A stretch of DNA of 24,454 nucleotides from positions 1 through 24,454 of the forward strand of contig CAYGPD010000047.1 in NCBI GenBank assembly GCA_964351655.1. Direction: 5' to 3'. A program made the position numbers and the translations under genes. Positions within the stretch are counted from its first letter, which is position 1, and each line of letters opens with the position of its first letter. The notes under the pieces were generated by a model. It was not told the DNA's origin, ran no database searches, and worked only from the letters and a program-made list of their open reading frames with translations. Positions 7,836 to 16,574 of this stretch are shown here, in pieces. This DNA is from Hirschia sp964351655 (GTDB lineage Bacteria; Pseudomonadota; Alphaproteobacteria; Caulobacterales; Hyphomonadaceae).

Positions 7836-10800
7836 ATGAACAGTAAACCAGCCAAGAACCGACGCAAATGTATATTAGTTCTTGGAATGCACCGCTCAGG
7901 TACCAGCGCACTTACACGTCTCCTCAATCTATTGGGAATAGCCCTACCTCAAACAATCATGGGGGCTGGCGTTGGAAATGATGCCGGCCATTGGGAGCCT
8001 CAAAAACTCGTAAACCTCAACAACAAGCTCTTGGAAGAAGTTCGCGACACATGGGATGCGTGGGGAAATGTGGACCTCAAACGTCTTACACCAGACCGCT
8101 CATACTTCTACAAATCTGAATTAGCACGTGAGATAATGACAGAGTATGGGGATGCTCCAATCTTTGTCATCAAAGACCCGCGCATTTGCCGTATCAGCTC
8201 CATCTATTTTGAAGTGCTTGCTGAAATGGAAATTGATGTCTGCGTCATTCTACCATTTCGCAATCCTATCGACGTGGGCGCATCCCTCTTTAAACGCGAT
8301 GGCGTTGCCCCGACCCTGACCCACCTATACTGGATGCGACATGTGTTAGATGCAGAAAAAGCATCGCGACATCTCCCACGTTTTTTCATCCGCTACGATG
8401 ACCTGCTGTCCAACTGGACAACTGCGTTTGAAGGCTTAAATGAGCATTTAGGCCTCAAGCTCAGCAGGCCATCCAAAAGCACTCAAAAAGAAATAGAGTC
8501 ATTCCTAGATCCAAACCTACGTAATTTTTCATCTACGAAGATCGAAAAAAACGATAGTGACTTAACCTACAAATGGATCCGCCAAGCTTATAGCAATCTA
8601 GAGCAACTTGCAGATGACGCTGATGCTGAAAAACCTCTTGCATCATTTGATCGCTTAGGTCGCGAGTTTGATCAATCAACCACCTTATTCAATCAACACT
8701 TCATTGATCTTAAATACACGTTGGCCGAGAGCTATTCTTCCAACGCTGAACTCCATGAAACCAACCAAATCCTCTTGGAAAACAATACGGTCACTCATGC
8801 CGAACTTGAGCGCACTCGCAATGATCTCTCCACGAGGATGGCTGAGCTTGCAGCGCTCTCGATACAATATCAGTCCGAAACAGAGTTGCGCACAAATTTG
8901 CAAAACGAGCTTGTTGAAAAAACAGCAGAGCTAGAAGCAAAATCAAATGCACAAATAAGCTTGCAGGTAGAGCTTCAAGAAAAAATCGCGTCCCAAACCG
9001 CAGAATTAGAAGACAAAAACAACACGATCGACGTGTTGAAAAACAAACTAAACCGCGCAATCGAATCTCATTCCAATGAAATCAAACGGCAATCAGCCGA
9101 ATACGAAGAAGCGATGGGAAACCTGCGTCAACTTCGACACGAACTGCGCCAAAAATCTGTTGAACTGAACGCATTAAATGAGTCTCTTGCGACGCAAGCA
9201 AACCAGACAAAAGAACAAGAAGCGCAATTAGAGCAGCAGATTTATGAAAGCCAAAACACAATAAATCAGCTCACAAACGAATTGAACGCACACGCCAATA
9301 TTCTGAAACAAAGTTCAGTCCATATCGATAATCTGACTCAAATGCGGGATCATGCCCTACAGCGCGCAACTCACGCAGAACAAGACATCGAAAAGTTCAA
9401 ATCTTCCACCAGCTGGAAAGTCACAAAGCCTCTGCGTTCTGCCAAAAAGATCAGATCAAAATTTACTGAAGAGAATACCAAGAAAGCTATTTCTCAAAGC
9501 GGTCTGTTCGACGCAAACTGGTATGAATCAACCTATCCAGATGTAAAATCAATTCGAGTTGACTCCATCACACATTACATCCGGTTTGGGGCGCATGAAA
9601 TGCGTAACCCTTCACCAGATTTTGATACTGCTTGGTACGTCTCACAAAACGCTGATGTGGCTGAAAACCAAATCAACCCACTTCTACATTATATTAAATA
9701 TGGGCATTCAGAGGGACGTTCCCCCTCTCCTCCCAAAACACAATTTACCTTGGACGATGCGCAACGCAAATTATTCCAATCACACGCTAAAACGCCTCTC
9801 AAAGTCGTCGCGATCAACCAGTTGGAACCATCTGAAAACACAATTCTCGATGGACGTTGGAATTCAACCGGCAGCGATCCACACTTTGTTTTTAGCATCA
9901 ATGATGGTCCGCTCAAAAGCGGCACTTACCTCTTATCCGTAGAGAATGGTGCTGGCAGCGCGTTAACAGTCAACGCATCCGTTTATCCTGATTATGGCAA
10001 GGGTATTTCAGAAGAAACAAGCATTCCCCTTACCTTCATCCCCACTGCAACGGGCTGGTGTGCCTGCGTTAAGTTTCCAGAGCCGGTCACCGCATTGCGC
10101 TTTGATCCCTCACAACAAAAAGGTGAGATCAATCTGGGTCATTTGAAATTTGAGCGTATCTCAGAGCAAAAATATAACTGGATACTCTCCTCTAGCCTTA
10201 TCAAAAATCGCATCAAGTCTCCTGGCGATGTCCTTAGAACCGTTCAAAAAGTTGGTCGCAGCATAAAAACGGGTGGCATCAACCAAATCTGGCGCGATAT
10301 GGCGATAACCACTAGTCGACAAAACAGCTCAACAAGTTATACAAGCTGGGTCAGCCAATACGATACGCTTTCTGCCTCCGATATCAAAAGCATTCAACAC
10401 CGTATCGACACCTATGAAACTCACCCAGTTATTTCCATAGTTGTCCCCGTCTACAATCCGCCTCCGGCACTTCTTATTGAAGCGATTGAAAGCGTTATTG
10501 GCCAGCTATACCCACACTGGGAGCTATGTCTGGCAAATGATAAATCGACTGATGAGAATATAGAACGCATCCTGAATGAATATGCTGCCAAAGATAGCCG
10601 CATTAAAGTCATTCATCGCGAGCAAAATGGACACATATCAAACGCAACCAATTCTGCATTAGAACTCGTCACGAGCGAGTGGGTTGCACTGCTTGATCAT
10701 GATGATCTGCTTACGCCTCATGCGCTATTTCACATGGTGGAGGCAATGAGAAACCACCCTGATGCGCGGTTGTTCTATTCAGATGAAGACAAGATCAATT

Positions 10801-12047
10801 TAGACGGCAATCGTGACGATCCACACTTTAAATCAGACTTCAACATAGATCTGTTCTACGCCTACAATATGATCTCTCATTTTGGCATGTACCATAAGTC
10901 CATAATTGACAAAATTGGTGGCTTCCGCGTGGGTTATGAAGGTGCACAGGATTATGATTTAGCGCTTAGATATATTGAAAATATCGAACTATCTCAAATC
11001 GTCCACATCCCACACATTCTATACCACTGGCGCGTAATGCCTGGGAGTACGGCCCAAGGTTCCGATGAGAAGCCATATGCAATGGTTGCGGGTGAAAAAG
11101 CACTCGCCGACCATTTGGCCCGCAAAAATATCAACGCAGAAGCCAGCTCCACACCTATCGGCTACAAAGTCACATATAGACTCCCCCAAGAGCAGCCGCT
11201 GGTGTCGCTCATTATACCCACACGCAATGCACATGGTCTCGTCAAACAAGCTGTAGATAGCATTTTTGAACTCACGACCTACAAAAACTATGAGATTATT
11301 CTGGTTGATAATGGCTCTGATGATCCAGTATCCCTCGCCTACTTCAAAACATTAGGCGAAGATCCAAGAGTGACTGTTATTCGTGATGATAGTCCCTTTA
11401 ACTACTCTGCTCTCAATAATAATGCGGTCGCAAAATGTAAGGGTGAAGTCATTGCGCTCGTCAATAACGATATATCCGTTATCTCTCCTGGCTGGTTAGA
11501 TGAAATGGTCAGCCTCGCACTTCAACCTGGCGTGGGTGCCGTTGGTGCGATGCTCTATTATCCAAATGACACGATTCAACACGCGGGTGTTGTCATAGGT
11601 ATTGGAGGCGTTGCGGGGCATTTACATATCGGTTTTGAGCGCGGTGCCTATGGCTATTTCAGCAGAGCTGCGCAACGTCAGACATTAACAGCCGTCACTG
11701 CGGCTTGTCTGGTTGTAACCCGTGAAAATTTCGAGCGCGTCAATGGTCTAAATGAAAATGACCTGACTGTGGCCTTCAATGATGTCGATTTCTGCCTAAA
11801 GTTACACACGTCCGGTCTGCGCAACATCTGGACACCCTACGCCGAGCTATATCACCATGAGTCCGCAACGCGTGGAACTGAAGATTCTCCCGAAAAGAAA
11901 GCGCGTTTCGAAAAAGAAGCGCTGTATATGATGGCACAGTGGCATGACATTATAGCGCATGACCCAGCATATTCACCCAATTTAACCCTCACACATTCGG
12001 ATATGGGCTTAGCTTTCCCACCAAGGGCACAAAAACCATGGCTATAA
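7836..12047 (+). CDS. Sulfotransferase-like / coiled coil / tandem GT2 glycosyltransferase fusion
   Basis: A 1403-residue cytoplasmic-type protein with several domains. Residues 12-230 resemble sulfotransferases: P-loop GMHRSGTS (17-24), KDPR (113-116) and FRNPIDVGASLFKRDG (141-156), which fits the 3'-phosphate site of PAPS. Residues about 295-520 are a long Glu/Gln/Leu-rich coiled coil. The SSTSWKVTKPLR linker (523-534) leads into two FD-WY...HYI-G repeats (558-588, 596-628). Residues about 665-780 look beta-rich. Two GT2 domains follow: the first from about 863 (VVPVYN, LDHDD near 953, YSDEDKI), the second from about 1121 (IIPTRN, NND near 1209, FNDVDFC, HHES). Tandem GT2 domains suggest synthesis of a chain with more than one linkage, perhaps rhamnan-like given nearby rml. 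It heads the export operon, 103 nt before wzm. ATG at 7836 has AGGT 6 nt upstream. The sulfotransferase assignment rests on motifs only. Confidence 0.85.
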   Translation: MNSKPAKNRRKCILVLGMHRSGTSALTRLLNLLGIALPQTIMGAGVGNDAGHWEPQKLVNLNNKLLEEVRDTWDAWGNVDLKRLTPDRSYFYKSELAREIMTEYGDAPIFVIKDPRICRISSIYFEVLAEMEIDVCVILPFRNPIDVGASLFKRDGVAPTLTHLYWMRHVLDAEKASRHLPRFFIRYDDLLSNWTTAFEGLNEHLGLKLSRPSKSTQKEIESFLDPNLRNFSSTKIEKNDSDLTYKWIRQAYSNLEQLADDADAEKPLASFDRLGREFDQSTTLFNQHFIDLKYTLAESYSSNAELHETNQILLENNTVTHAELERTRNDLSTRMAELAALSIQYQSETELRTNLQNELVEKTAELEAKSNAQISLQVELQEKIASQTAELEDKNNTIDVLKNKLNRAIESHSNEIKRQSAEYEEAMGNLRQLRHELRQKSVELNALNESLATQANQTKEQEAQLEQQIYESQNTINQLTNELNAHANILKQSSVHIDNLTQMRDHALQRATHAEQDIEKFKSSTSWKVTKPLRSAKKIRSKFTEENTKKAISQSGLFDANWYESTYPDVKSIRVDSITHYIRFGAHEMRNPSPDFDTAWYVSQNADVAENQINPLLHYIKYGHSEGRSPSPPKTQFTLDDAQRKLFQSHAKTPLKVVAINQLEPSENTILDGRWNSTGSDPHFVFSINDGPLKSGTYLLSVENGAGSALTVNASVYPDYGKGISEETSIPLTFIPTATGWCACVKFPEPVTALRFDPSQQKGEINLGHLKFERISEQKYNWILSSSLIKNRIKSPGDVLRTVQKVGRSIKTGGINQIWRDMAITTSRQNSSTSYTSWVSQYDTLSASDIKSIQHRIDTYETHPVISIVVPVYNPPPALLIEAIESVIGQLYPHWELCLANDKSTDENIERILNEYAAKDSRIKVIHREQNGHISNATNSALELVTSEWVALLDHDDLLTPHALFHMVEAMRNHPDARLFYSDEDKINLDGNRDDPHFKSDFNIDLFYAYNMISHFGMYHKSIIDKIGGFRVGYEGAQDYDLALRYIENIELSQIVHIPHILYHWRVMPGSTAQGSDEKPYAMVAGEKALADHLARKNINAEASSTPIGYKVTYRLPQEQPLVSLIIPTRNAHGLVKQAVDSIFELTTYKNYEIILVDNGSDDPVSLAYFKTLGEDPRVTVIRDDSPFNYSALNNNAVAKCKGEVIALVNNDISVISPGWLDEMVSLALQPGVGAVGAMLYYPNDTIQHAGVVIGIGGVAGHLHIGFERGAYGYFSRAAQRQTLTAVTAACLVVTRENFERVNGLNENDLTVAFNDVDFCLKLHTSGLRNIWTPYAELYHHESATRGTEDSPEKKARFEKEALYMMAQWHDIIAHDPAYSPNLTLTHSDMGLAFPPRAQKPWL

Positions 12048-12150
12048 GTGGTAAACCTATATAAAGCTCTGGAATTAACCATACTGCGACGACATAGTTT
12101 GTATATTCAACTTTAAATTAACAAAGCCGAATGAGAGATAAATCTATCTT

Positions 12151-12933
12151 ATGAATGCTAAAGTTTCTCTTGCTTACACTCTCGCAAAACGAAGTGTACT
12201 GAGCCGCTATAAAGGCTCGATCTTAGGGGTGTTCTGGTCTCTCCTCACGCCCATATTTCTTTTATGTGTTTACACATTTGTCTTTGGAACAATTTTTAAA
12301 TCACGATGGCCTGCAGCGACCGACCCCAGCGATCAAAGTGAATTTGCAGTCATTCTCTTTTCAGGTCTTTTGGTATTCCAGCTATTTTCGGATGTCGTAA
12401 ACGCATCTCCCATGATTGTGCCTGCCCATGCCAACTATGTGAAAAAGGTCATTTTTCCTCTCGAAATCTTAGTGCCCGTAACGCTAATGGCTGCCCTCTT
12501 TCATTTGGCAATCAATACCGGGGTATTGTTTGCGGCAATGCTCATATTTAAAGGCAGTATTCCTTTAACAGCCATATTATTCCCTTTAATATTGGTGCCG
12601 CTATGCCTGCTAATTTTGGGTGTCGGATGGATTTTGTCTTCGCTCGGTGTGTATTTGCGCGATATCGGCCAAATTATGGGCACCATTATAACGGCGATAT
12701 TGTTTACCGCTCCGATCTTCTTCCCAATATCTGCCATGTCTGAAACCGTCCAAAAATTGATTGCGTTCAACCCTCTCACTCTCCCTGTAGAACAAGCAAG
12801 GAATGCTTTAGTGTTTGGAAAAGTCCCAGATTTTCTCGCATTAGGTCAATACACTGTAATTGCTCTCATTATCGCTGTGCTGGGATATTACTGGTTTCAG
12901 AAAACGCGCAAAGGGTTTGCAGATGTCCTCTAA
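12151..12933 (+). CDS. wzm: Polysaccharide ABC transporter permease (Wzm-like)
   Basis: A 260-residue inner-membrane protein of the ABC-2 polysaccharide-export family, the usual Wzm length. The N-terminus LAKRSVLSRYKGSILGVFW matches the conserved amphipathic entry segment before the first membrane helix. Six or so hydrophobic segments follow, including ILSSLGVYLRDIGQIMGT, a typical Wzm/TagG stretch, and FNPLTLPVEQARNALV near the end. With Wzt it forms the channel that moves undecaprenyl-PP-linked polysaccharide to the periplasm. The last 11 nt overlap the wzt start at 12923, indicating translational coupling. The 103 nt upstream contain no gene, only a modest GAGAGA Shine-Dalgarno-like site about 12 nt before the ATG. 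Confidence 0.93.
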   Translation: MNAKVSLAYTLAKRSVLSRYKGSILGVFWSLLTPIFLLCVYTFVFGTIFKSRWPAATDPSDQSEFAVILFSGLLVFQLFSDVVNASPMIVPAHANYVKKVIFPLEILVPVTLMAALFHLAINTGVLFAAMLIFKGSIPLTAILFPLILVPLCLLILGVGWILSSLGVYLRDIGQIMGTIITAILFTAPIFFPISAMSETVQKLIAFNPLTLPVEQARNALVFGKVPDFLALGQYTVIALIIAVLGYYWFQKTRKGFADVL

Positions 12934-14326
12934 TCTAGCCATCAATATAGAGAATGTTTCTAAACATTATTTGATGTATGATAAGCCTGAAGATCGTCTC
13001 AAACAGATGATCCTTCCGCGCATACAAACCATGACTGGTTTAAAGCGATCTCAATTCTACAAAGACTTTCCAGCCGTACGCAATGTCTCCTTCAACGTTG
13101 AACAAGGCCAAACTGTCGGCATTATCGGCAGAAACGGATCGGGGAAATCAACACTGCTCCAAATGGTGTGTGGAACACTCACCCCATCGTCTGGCACAGT
13201 AAACGTCAATGGTCGTATTGCAGCACTTCTAGAGCTTGGTGCCGGCTTTAACCCTGAATTTACCGGTCGTGAAAACGTCTTCATGAATGCATCTATTCTC
13301 GGTTTATCTCATGCAGAGATAGAAGAGCGTTTAGAAAGTATTCTGCGATTTGCAGACATTGGCATTTTCATAGACCAGCCTGTCAAAACCTACTCTTCAG
13401 GTATGTTTGTACGGTTAGCTTTCGCGGTCGCAACCAGTGTTGATCCAGATATTCTGATAGTGGATGAAGCACTCTCAGTTGGAGACGAAGCCTTTCAGCG
13501 CAAGTGTTTTGCCCGTATCGAAGAGATTAAAAGCAAAGGCTGCACAATCTTGTTTGTAAGCCATGGTGCACAAACAATCGTTCAATTGTGTGATCGCGCG
13601 ATCTTATTAGATGGCGGCGAAATGCTGCTTGATGGTGCCCCTAAAATTGTGGTGGCTCAATACCAGCGCCTCGTGAATGCACTTCCCGAAACACAACCCG
13701 ATATTATCAAAGAAATCCGAGGCTTAACCAAAGAAGACCTTATAGATAATTCCGTTGACGTGAACATCACCGCGACCGTACAAGACAAGGCTCCTAAAGC
13801 GAAAGATATTCAATTGAAAGGCCACAGAAAGGCCAGCTCTATTGAACAGTTTGACGCAAATTTCATGTCAAAGTCGCTCGTCTCATATGAACAAAATGGC
13901 GCTGAGATTCTTAACCCTCGCATTATCAACGCCGATGGAAAGCAAGTAAACGTTCTCGTGCGCGGCGAGCGTTATACCTTTGAATACACGGTAAAATATG
14001 AGAAAGATGCCCACGAAATCGGTTTTGGCATGCTCATAAAAAGTAAAAGCGGTGTAGAGCTTTCAGGTACATCGTCTACTTTACTTACCGATGAGAAATT
14101 CAATGCAAAAGCAGGTGAAAGTCGCCGGATCCGGTTTGGATTTGAATGCAATTTCCATCCAGACACTTATTTCCTAAATTGTGGTTCGGGAGCCATCAAA
14201 AATTTCGAGCCAGTCATGCTGCATCGCTTATTGGATGCGGTCATGTTTCGCGTTTCTGAAGAAGACAATGTTCCCTTTTCTGGCTTTGTGAATTCTCACT
14301 TTGAAGCCAGCATTGATGCTGTCTAA
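12923..14326 (+). CDS. wzt: Polysaccharide ABC transporter ATPase with C-terminal glycan-binding domain (Wzt-like)
   Basis: 467 residues from ATG at 12923. The ATPase half has Walker A GRNGSGKST, signature YSSGMFVRLAFA, Walker B ILIVDEALSVGD and the switch histidine in LFVSHG. It is followed by a linker rich in charged residues and a C-terminal domain of about 150 residues (SYEQNGAEILNP, RYTFEYTV, FHPDTYFLNCG) matching the Wzt_C beta-sandwich. In E. coli O9a and related systems this domain recognises the modified non-reducing end of the finished chain. That implies an end-capping modification here, for which the fused sulfotransferase, pyruvyltransferase and methyltransferase domains are candidates. 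The frame is open to an ATG at 12860, but that would overlap wzm by 74 nt; 12923 gives the normal N-terminus (MSSNLAINIENVSKHY) and an 11-nt overlap. Confidence 0.93.
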   Translation: MSSNLAINIENVSKHYLMYDKPEDRLKQMILPRIQTMTGLKRSQFYKDFPAVRNVSFNVEQGQTVGIIGRNGSGKSTLLQMVCGTLTPSSGTVNVNGRIAALLELGAGFNPEFTGRENVFMNASILGLSHAEIEERLESILRFADIGIFIDQPVKTYSSGMFVRLAFAVATSVDPDILIVDEALSVGDEAFQRKCFARIEEIKSKGCTILFVSHGAQTIVQLCDRAILLDGGEMLLDGAPKIVVAQYQRLVNALPETQPDIIKEIRGLTKEDLIDNSVDVNITATVQDKAPKAKDIQLKGHRKASSIEQFDANFMSKSLVSYEQNGAEILNPRIINADGKQVNVLVRGERYTFEYTVKYEKDAHEIGFGMLIKSKSGVELSGTSSTLLTDEKFNAKAGESRRIRFGFECNFHPDTYFLNCGSGAIKNFEPVMLHRLLDAVMFRVSEEDNVPFSGFVNSHFEASIDAV

Positions 14327-14338
14327 GTAGAGAAGAAA

Positions 14339-16570
14339 ATGACGAAAATTATCTGGACGTTATGGCTTCAAGGTGAAACGGCAGCACCGCCAATTGTACG
14401 GCATTGCTTAGAGTCATGGCGCACGCTCAATCCAGAATGGGATGTGCGATGTCTAGATGCAGACACGATCCGCCAATATGTGGATATTCCAGATGCCTTT
14501 AATCCAGACCTTAAAGACATAACAGCCACGTCTTTTTCAGACATGGTGCGATTATTATTGCTCTATGAGTATGGTGGGGTGTGGGTTGATGCTACCTGCT
14601 TTTGCAACAAGCCTCTGGATGAATTCCTTGCCGACAAAATGGACACCGGCTTTTTTGCTTTCTCCAAGCCTGCGCCCGATAGACCCCTTGCAAGCTGGTT
14701 TCTCGCTGCCCAGCCACACAATATCATTATTGCCACTTGGCTAGAAAAAGCACTTGAATACTGGGATGGTAGACGAAAAGCCAATGCTTATTTCTGGCTA
14801 CATAACCTCTTGAACGCGCTACTAAAATCAGACGAAAACTTTACAAATGCGCTGTCTAAAATGCCTGAAATTGGAGCCGACCAGCCTCATTCCCTTCTTC
14901 ATAGCGATGGTTTTTCTGCTTCTCCTTTAGATCAGGTTGCTGATATCGACTGGCAAAGTCCTTTATTCAAACTAAGCTATAGATTGAACCTTGAAGCACC
15001 GCATCCTCAAAGCTGGGTCGGCCGACACATAGACGCCAACTCTCCCGCTGCTCCTCTTGCCAGCCCCAAGCACACCCTCAAGCCCACAATTGCAAGTCTC
15101 AAAGTGGGGACAGAAAATTTAGGCGACCATGTGCAAATCTTGGGTCAGCAAGGTTTAGCAAAGCGCTTTGGTATCACGCCAGATCTCTATATTGACCGGG
15201 ACAATGAGCTGGAAACCGCACAGCCGCTTGAAGGTATCGATGGAAATGTCCCTATCATTTTAAATGGCTGGTTTAAAAGTGGACATTCCGAATGGCCGCC
15301 ACATCCAAAGCTAACGCCGCTCATTTTAGGGTTCCATATAAGAACCTTCCAATGCCCGCCTTTGCTTGAAAGTGCCAGCATTGCCTATTTCCAAAAGCAT
15401 GCACCCATCGGCGCGAGAGACACCTTCACCGCCAATGCACTGCAAGCGCGTGGCGTGGAAGCCTATGTAAGCGGCTGTCTATCGCAATCAATGTTGAAAC
15501 GGCTCCCTTCTAAAGCCAAACCATTGAAAACCTTTGTTGTATCACGTGACGATCGGATCTTATCCTATCTTCCAGATACACTCGGTGAGCTTACCTTTAT
15601 CAATCACTATTCAGATAAGGGTAACTTTCAAGACAAGATGAAAGAAGCTCAAACACTTCTGAAAGCCTATAAAGAAGACGCCAAGCTTATCATCACCACA
15701 CTCTTGCATTGCGCCCTGCCCGCAATCGCTATGGGCATTCCGGTGATTGTGTTTGCGCCCCTGAATACAGAAGCGGGACACGCTTCAGACATGGAACGCT
15801 TTTCTTCTCTGAAGGATCTCACCCCCATTTATGACCTCACCAATTTAAAGGATGTGGACTGGGCACCGAGCCTGATTGATACCAGCGATATTAAACTTGG
15901 CCTTAGAGATAAGGTTCACCAATATTTTCAAAATTTGGACATTATAACCTTCGACCCCGTCGCAAACTTCGCAGCAGCTGAAAGCTTGCTTCCCGGTGAT
16001 GAATGCGAAGATCATCCAGATATGTTTCTTCCAAACGCCGCATCCGACAAAGACCGCTGGGGCAAACGCGAAAGCTATAATCCACAATGGGGTAATCGCG
16101 CGCAACTCGCCGCAACATTCATTCCTGACAATGCCCGTATATTTGAAATCGGTGTCGGGGCTGGCCAGTTCAGAGACATTATTTCAACCCGCACCCATTA
16201 CAGAGGTGCCGATTTAGAACCTTTAGAGGCATCTACGCTTCGTTTGGATCTAGAAGTCGATCCTTTGCCGGAATTAGAGAGTGATTTCACTGTGGTATTG
16301 GGTGTGCTCGAATATGTAAATTCAGTCGCACATGCCATCGCAAAAATTTGCAACGCATCTGAAAATATCGTCATTACCTATTGTTTTGCGACCACAAATT
16401 TACCAACCACCGACATCACACACATTCGTCACTCTCGAAAATGGGTCAACAATCTGACGCGAGACGAATTTATAGCCCATTTCCAACAAAACGGCTTCTC
16501 TTTGAAAAAAGACACCCTCTATGAAGAGCATGCCGATTTTCAGCAAAACGTTATGTTATTCACCCGATAG
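14339..16570 (+). CDS. GT32-like / polysaccharide pyruvyltransferase / methyltransferase fusion
   Basis: 743 residues with three apparent catalytic units. Residues 1-240 resemble capsular glycosyltransferases of the GT32 type: KIIWTLWLQG at the start, then SDMVRLLLLYEYGGVWVDAT (67-86) with its sugar-nucleotide acidic residue. Residues about 250-520 resemble polysaccharide pyruvyl transferases: KVGTENLGDHVQILG, then HAPIGARDTFT, TTLLHCALPAIAMGIPVIVF. Residues about 572-743 are a SAM-dependent methyltransferase with motif I IFEIGVGAGQF (599-609), then ADLEPLE and LGVLEYV. Pyruvyl ketals and methyl groups often decorate or terminate exported glycans. It starts 12 nt after wzt with AGAGAAG upstream, so it is cotranscribed and may supply the end group that Wzt reads. 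The domain limits are by eye. The middle domain is the least certain; some family members in fusions lack activity. Confidence 0.8.
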   Translation: MTKIIWTLWLQGETAAPPIVRHCLESWRTLNPEWDVRCLDADTIRQYVDIPDAFNPDLKDITATSFSDMVRLLLLYEYGGVWVDATCFCNKPLDEFLADKMDTGFFAFSKPAPDRPLASWFLAAQPHNIIIATWLEKALEYWDGRRKANAYFWLHNLLNALLKSDENFTNALSKMPEIGADQPHSLLHSDGFSASPLDQVADIDWQSPLFKLSYRLNLEAPHPQSWVGRHIDANSPAAPLASPKHTLKPTIASLKVGTENLGDHVQILGQQGLAKRFGITPDLYIDRDNELETAQPLEGIDGNVPIILNGWFKSGHSEWPPHPKLTPLILGFHIRTFQCPPLLESASIAYFQKHAPIGARDTFTANALQARGVEAYVSGCLSQSMLKRLPSKAKPLKTFVVSRDDRILSYLPDTLGELTFINHYSDKGNFQDKMKEAQTLLKAYKEDAKLIITTLLHCALPAIAMGIPVIVFAPLNTEAGHASDMERFSSLKDLTPIYDLTNLKDVDWAPSLIDTSDIKLGLRDKVHQYFQNLDIITFDPVANFAAAESLLPGDECEDHPDMFLPNAASDKDRWGKRESYNPQWGNRAQLAATFIPDNARIFEIGVGAGQFRDIISTRTHYRGADLEPLEASTLRLDLEVDPLPELESDFTVVLGVLEYVNSVAHAIAKICNASENIVITYCFATTNLPTTDITHIRHSRKWVNNLTRDEFIAHFQQNGFSLKKDTLYEEHADFQQNVMLFTR

Positions 16571-16574
16571 CACG

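Noticed and set aside
8668..9060. Small open frames on both strands over the coiled-coil region
   Set aside because: They are out-of-frame shadows of the repetitive Glu/Gln/Leu-rich coding sequence of the 1403-residue protein.
12860..12922. Longer wzt start at 12860
   Set aside because: It would overlap the end of wzm by 74 nt; ATG at 12923 gives the normal Wzt N-terminus and a usual short overlap.
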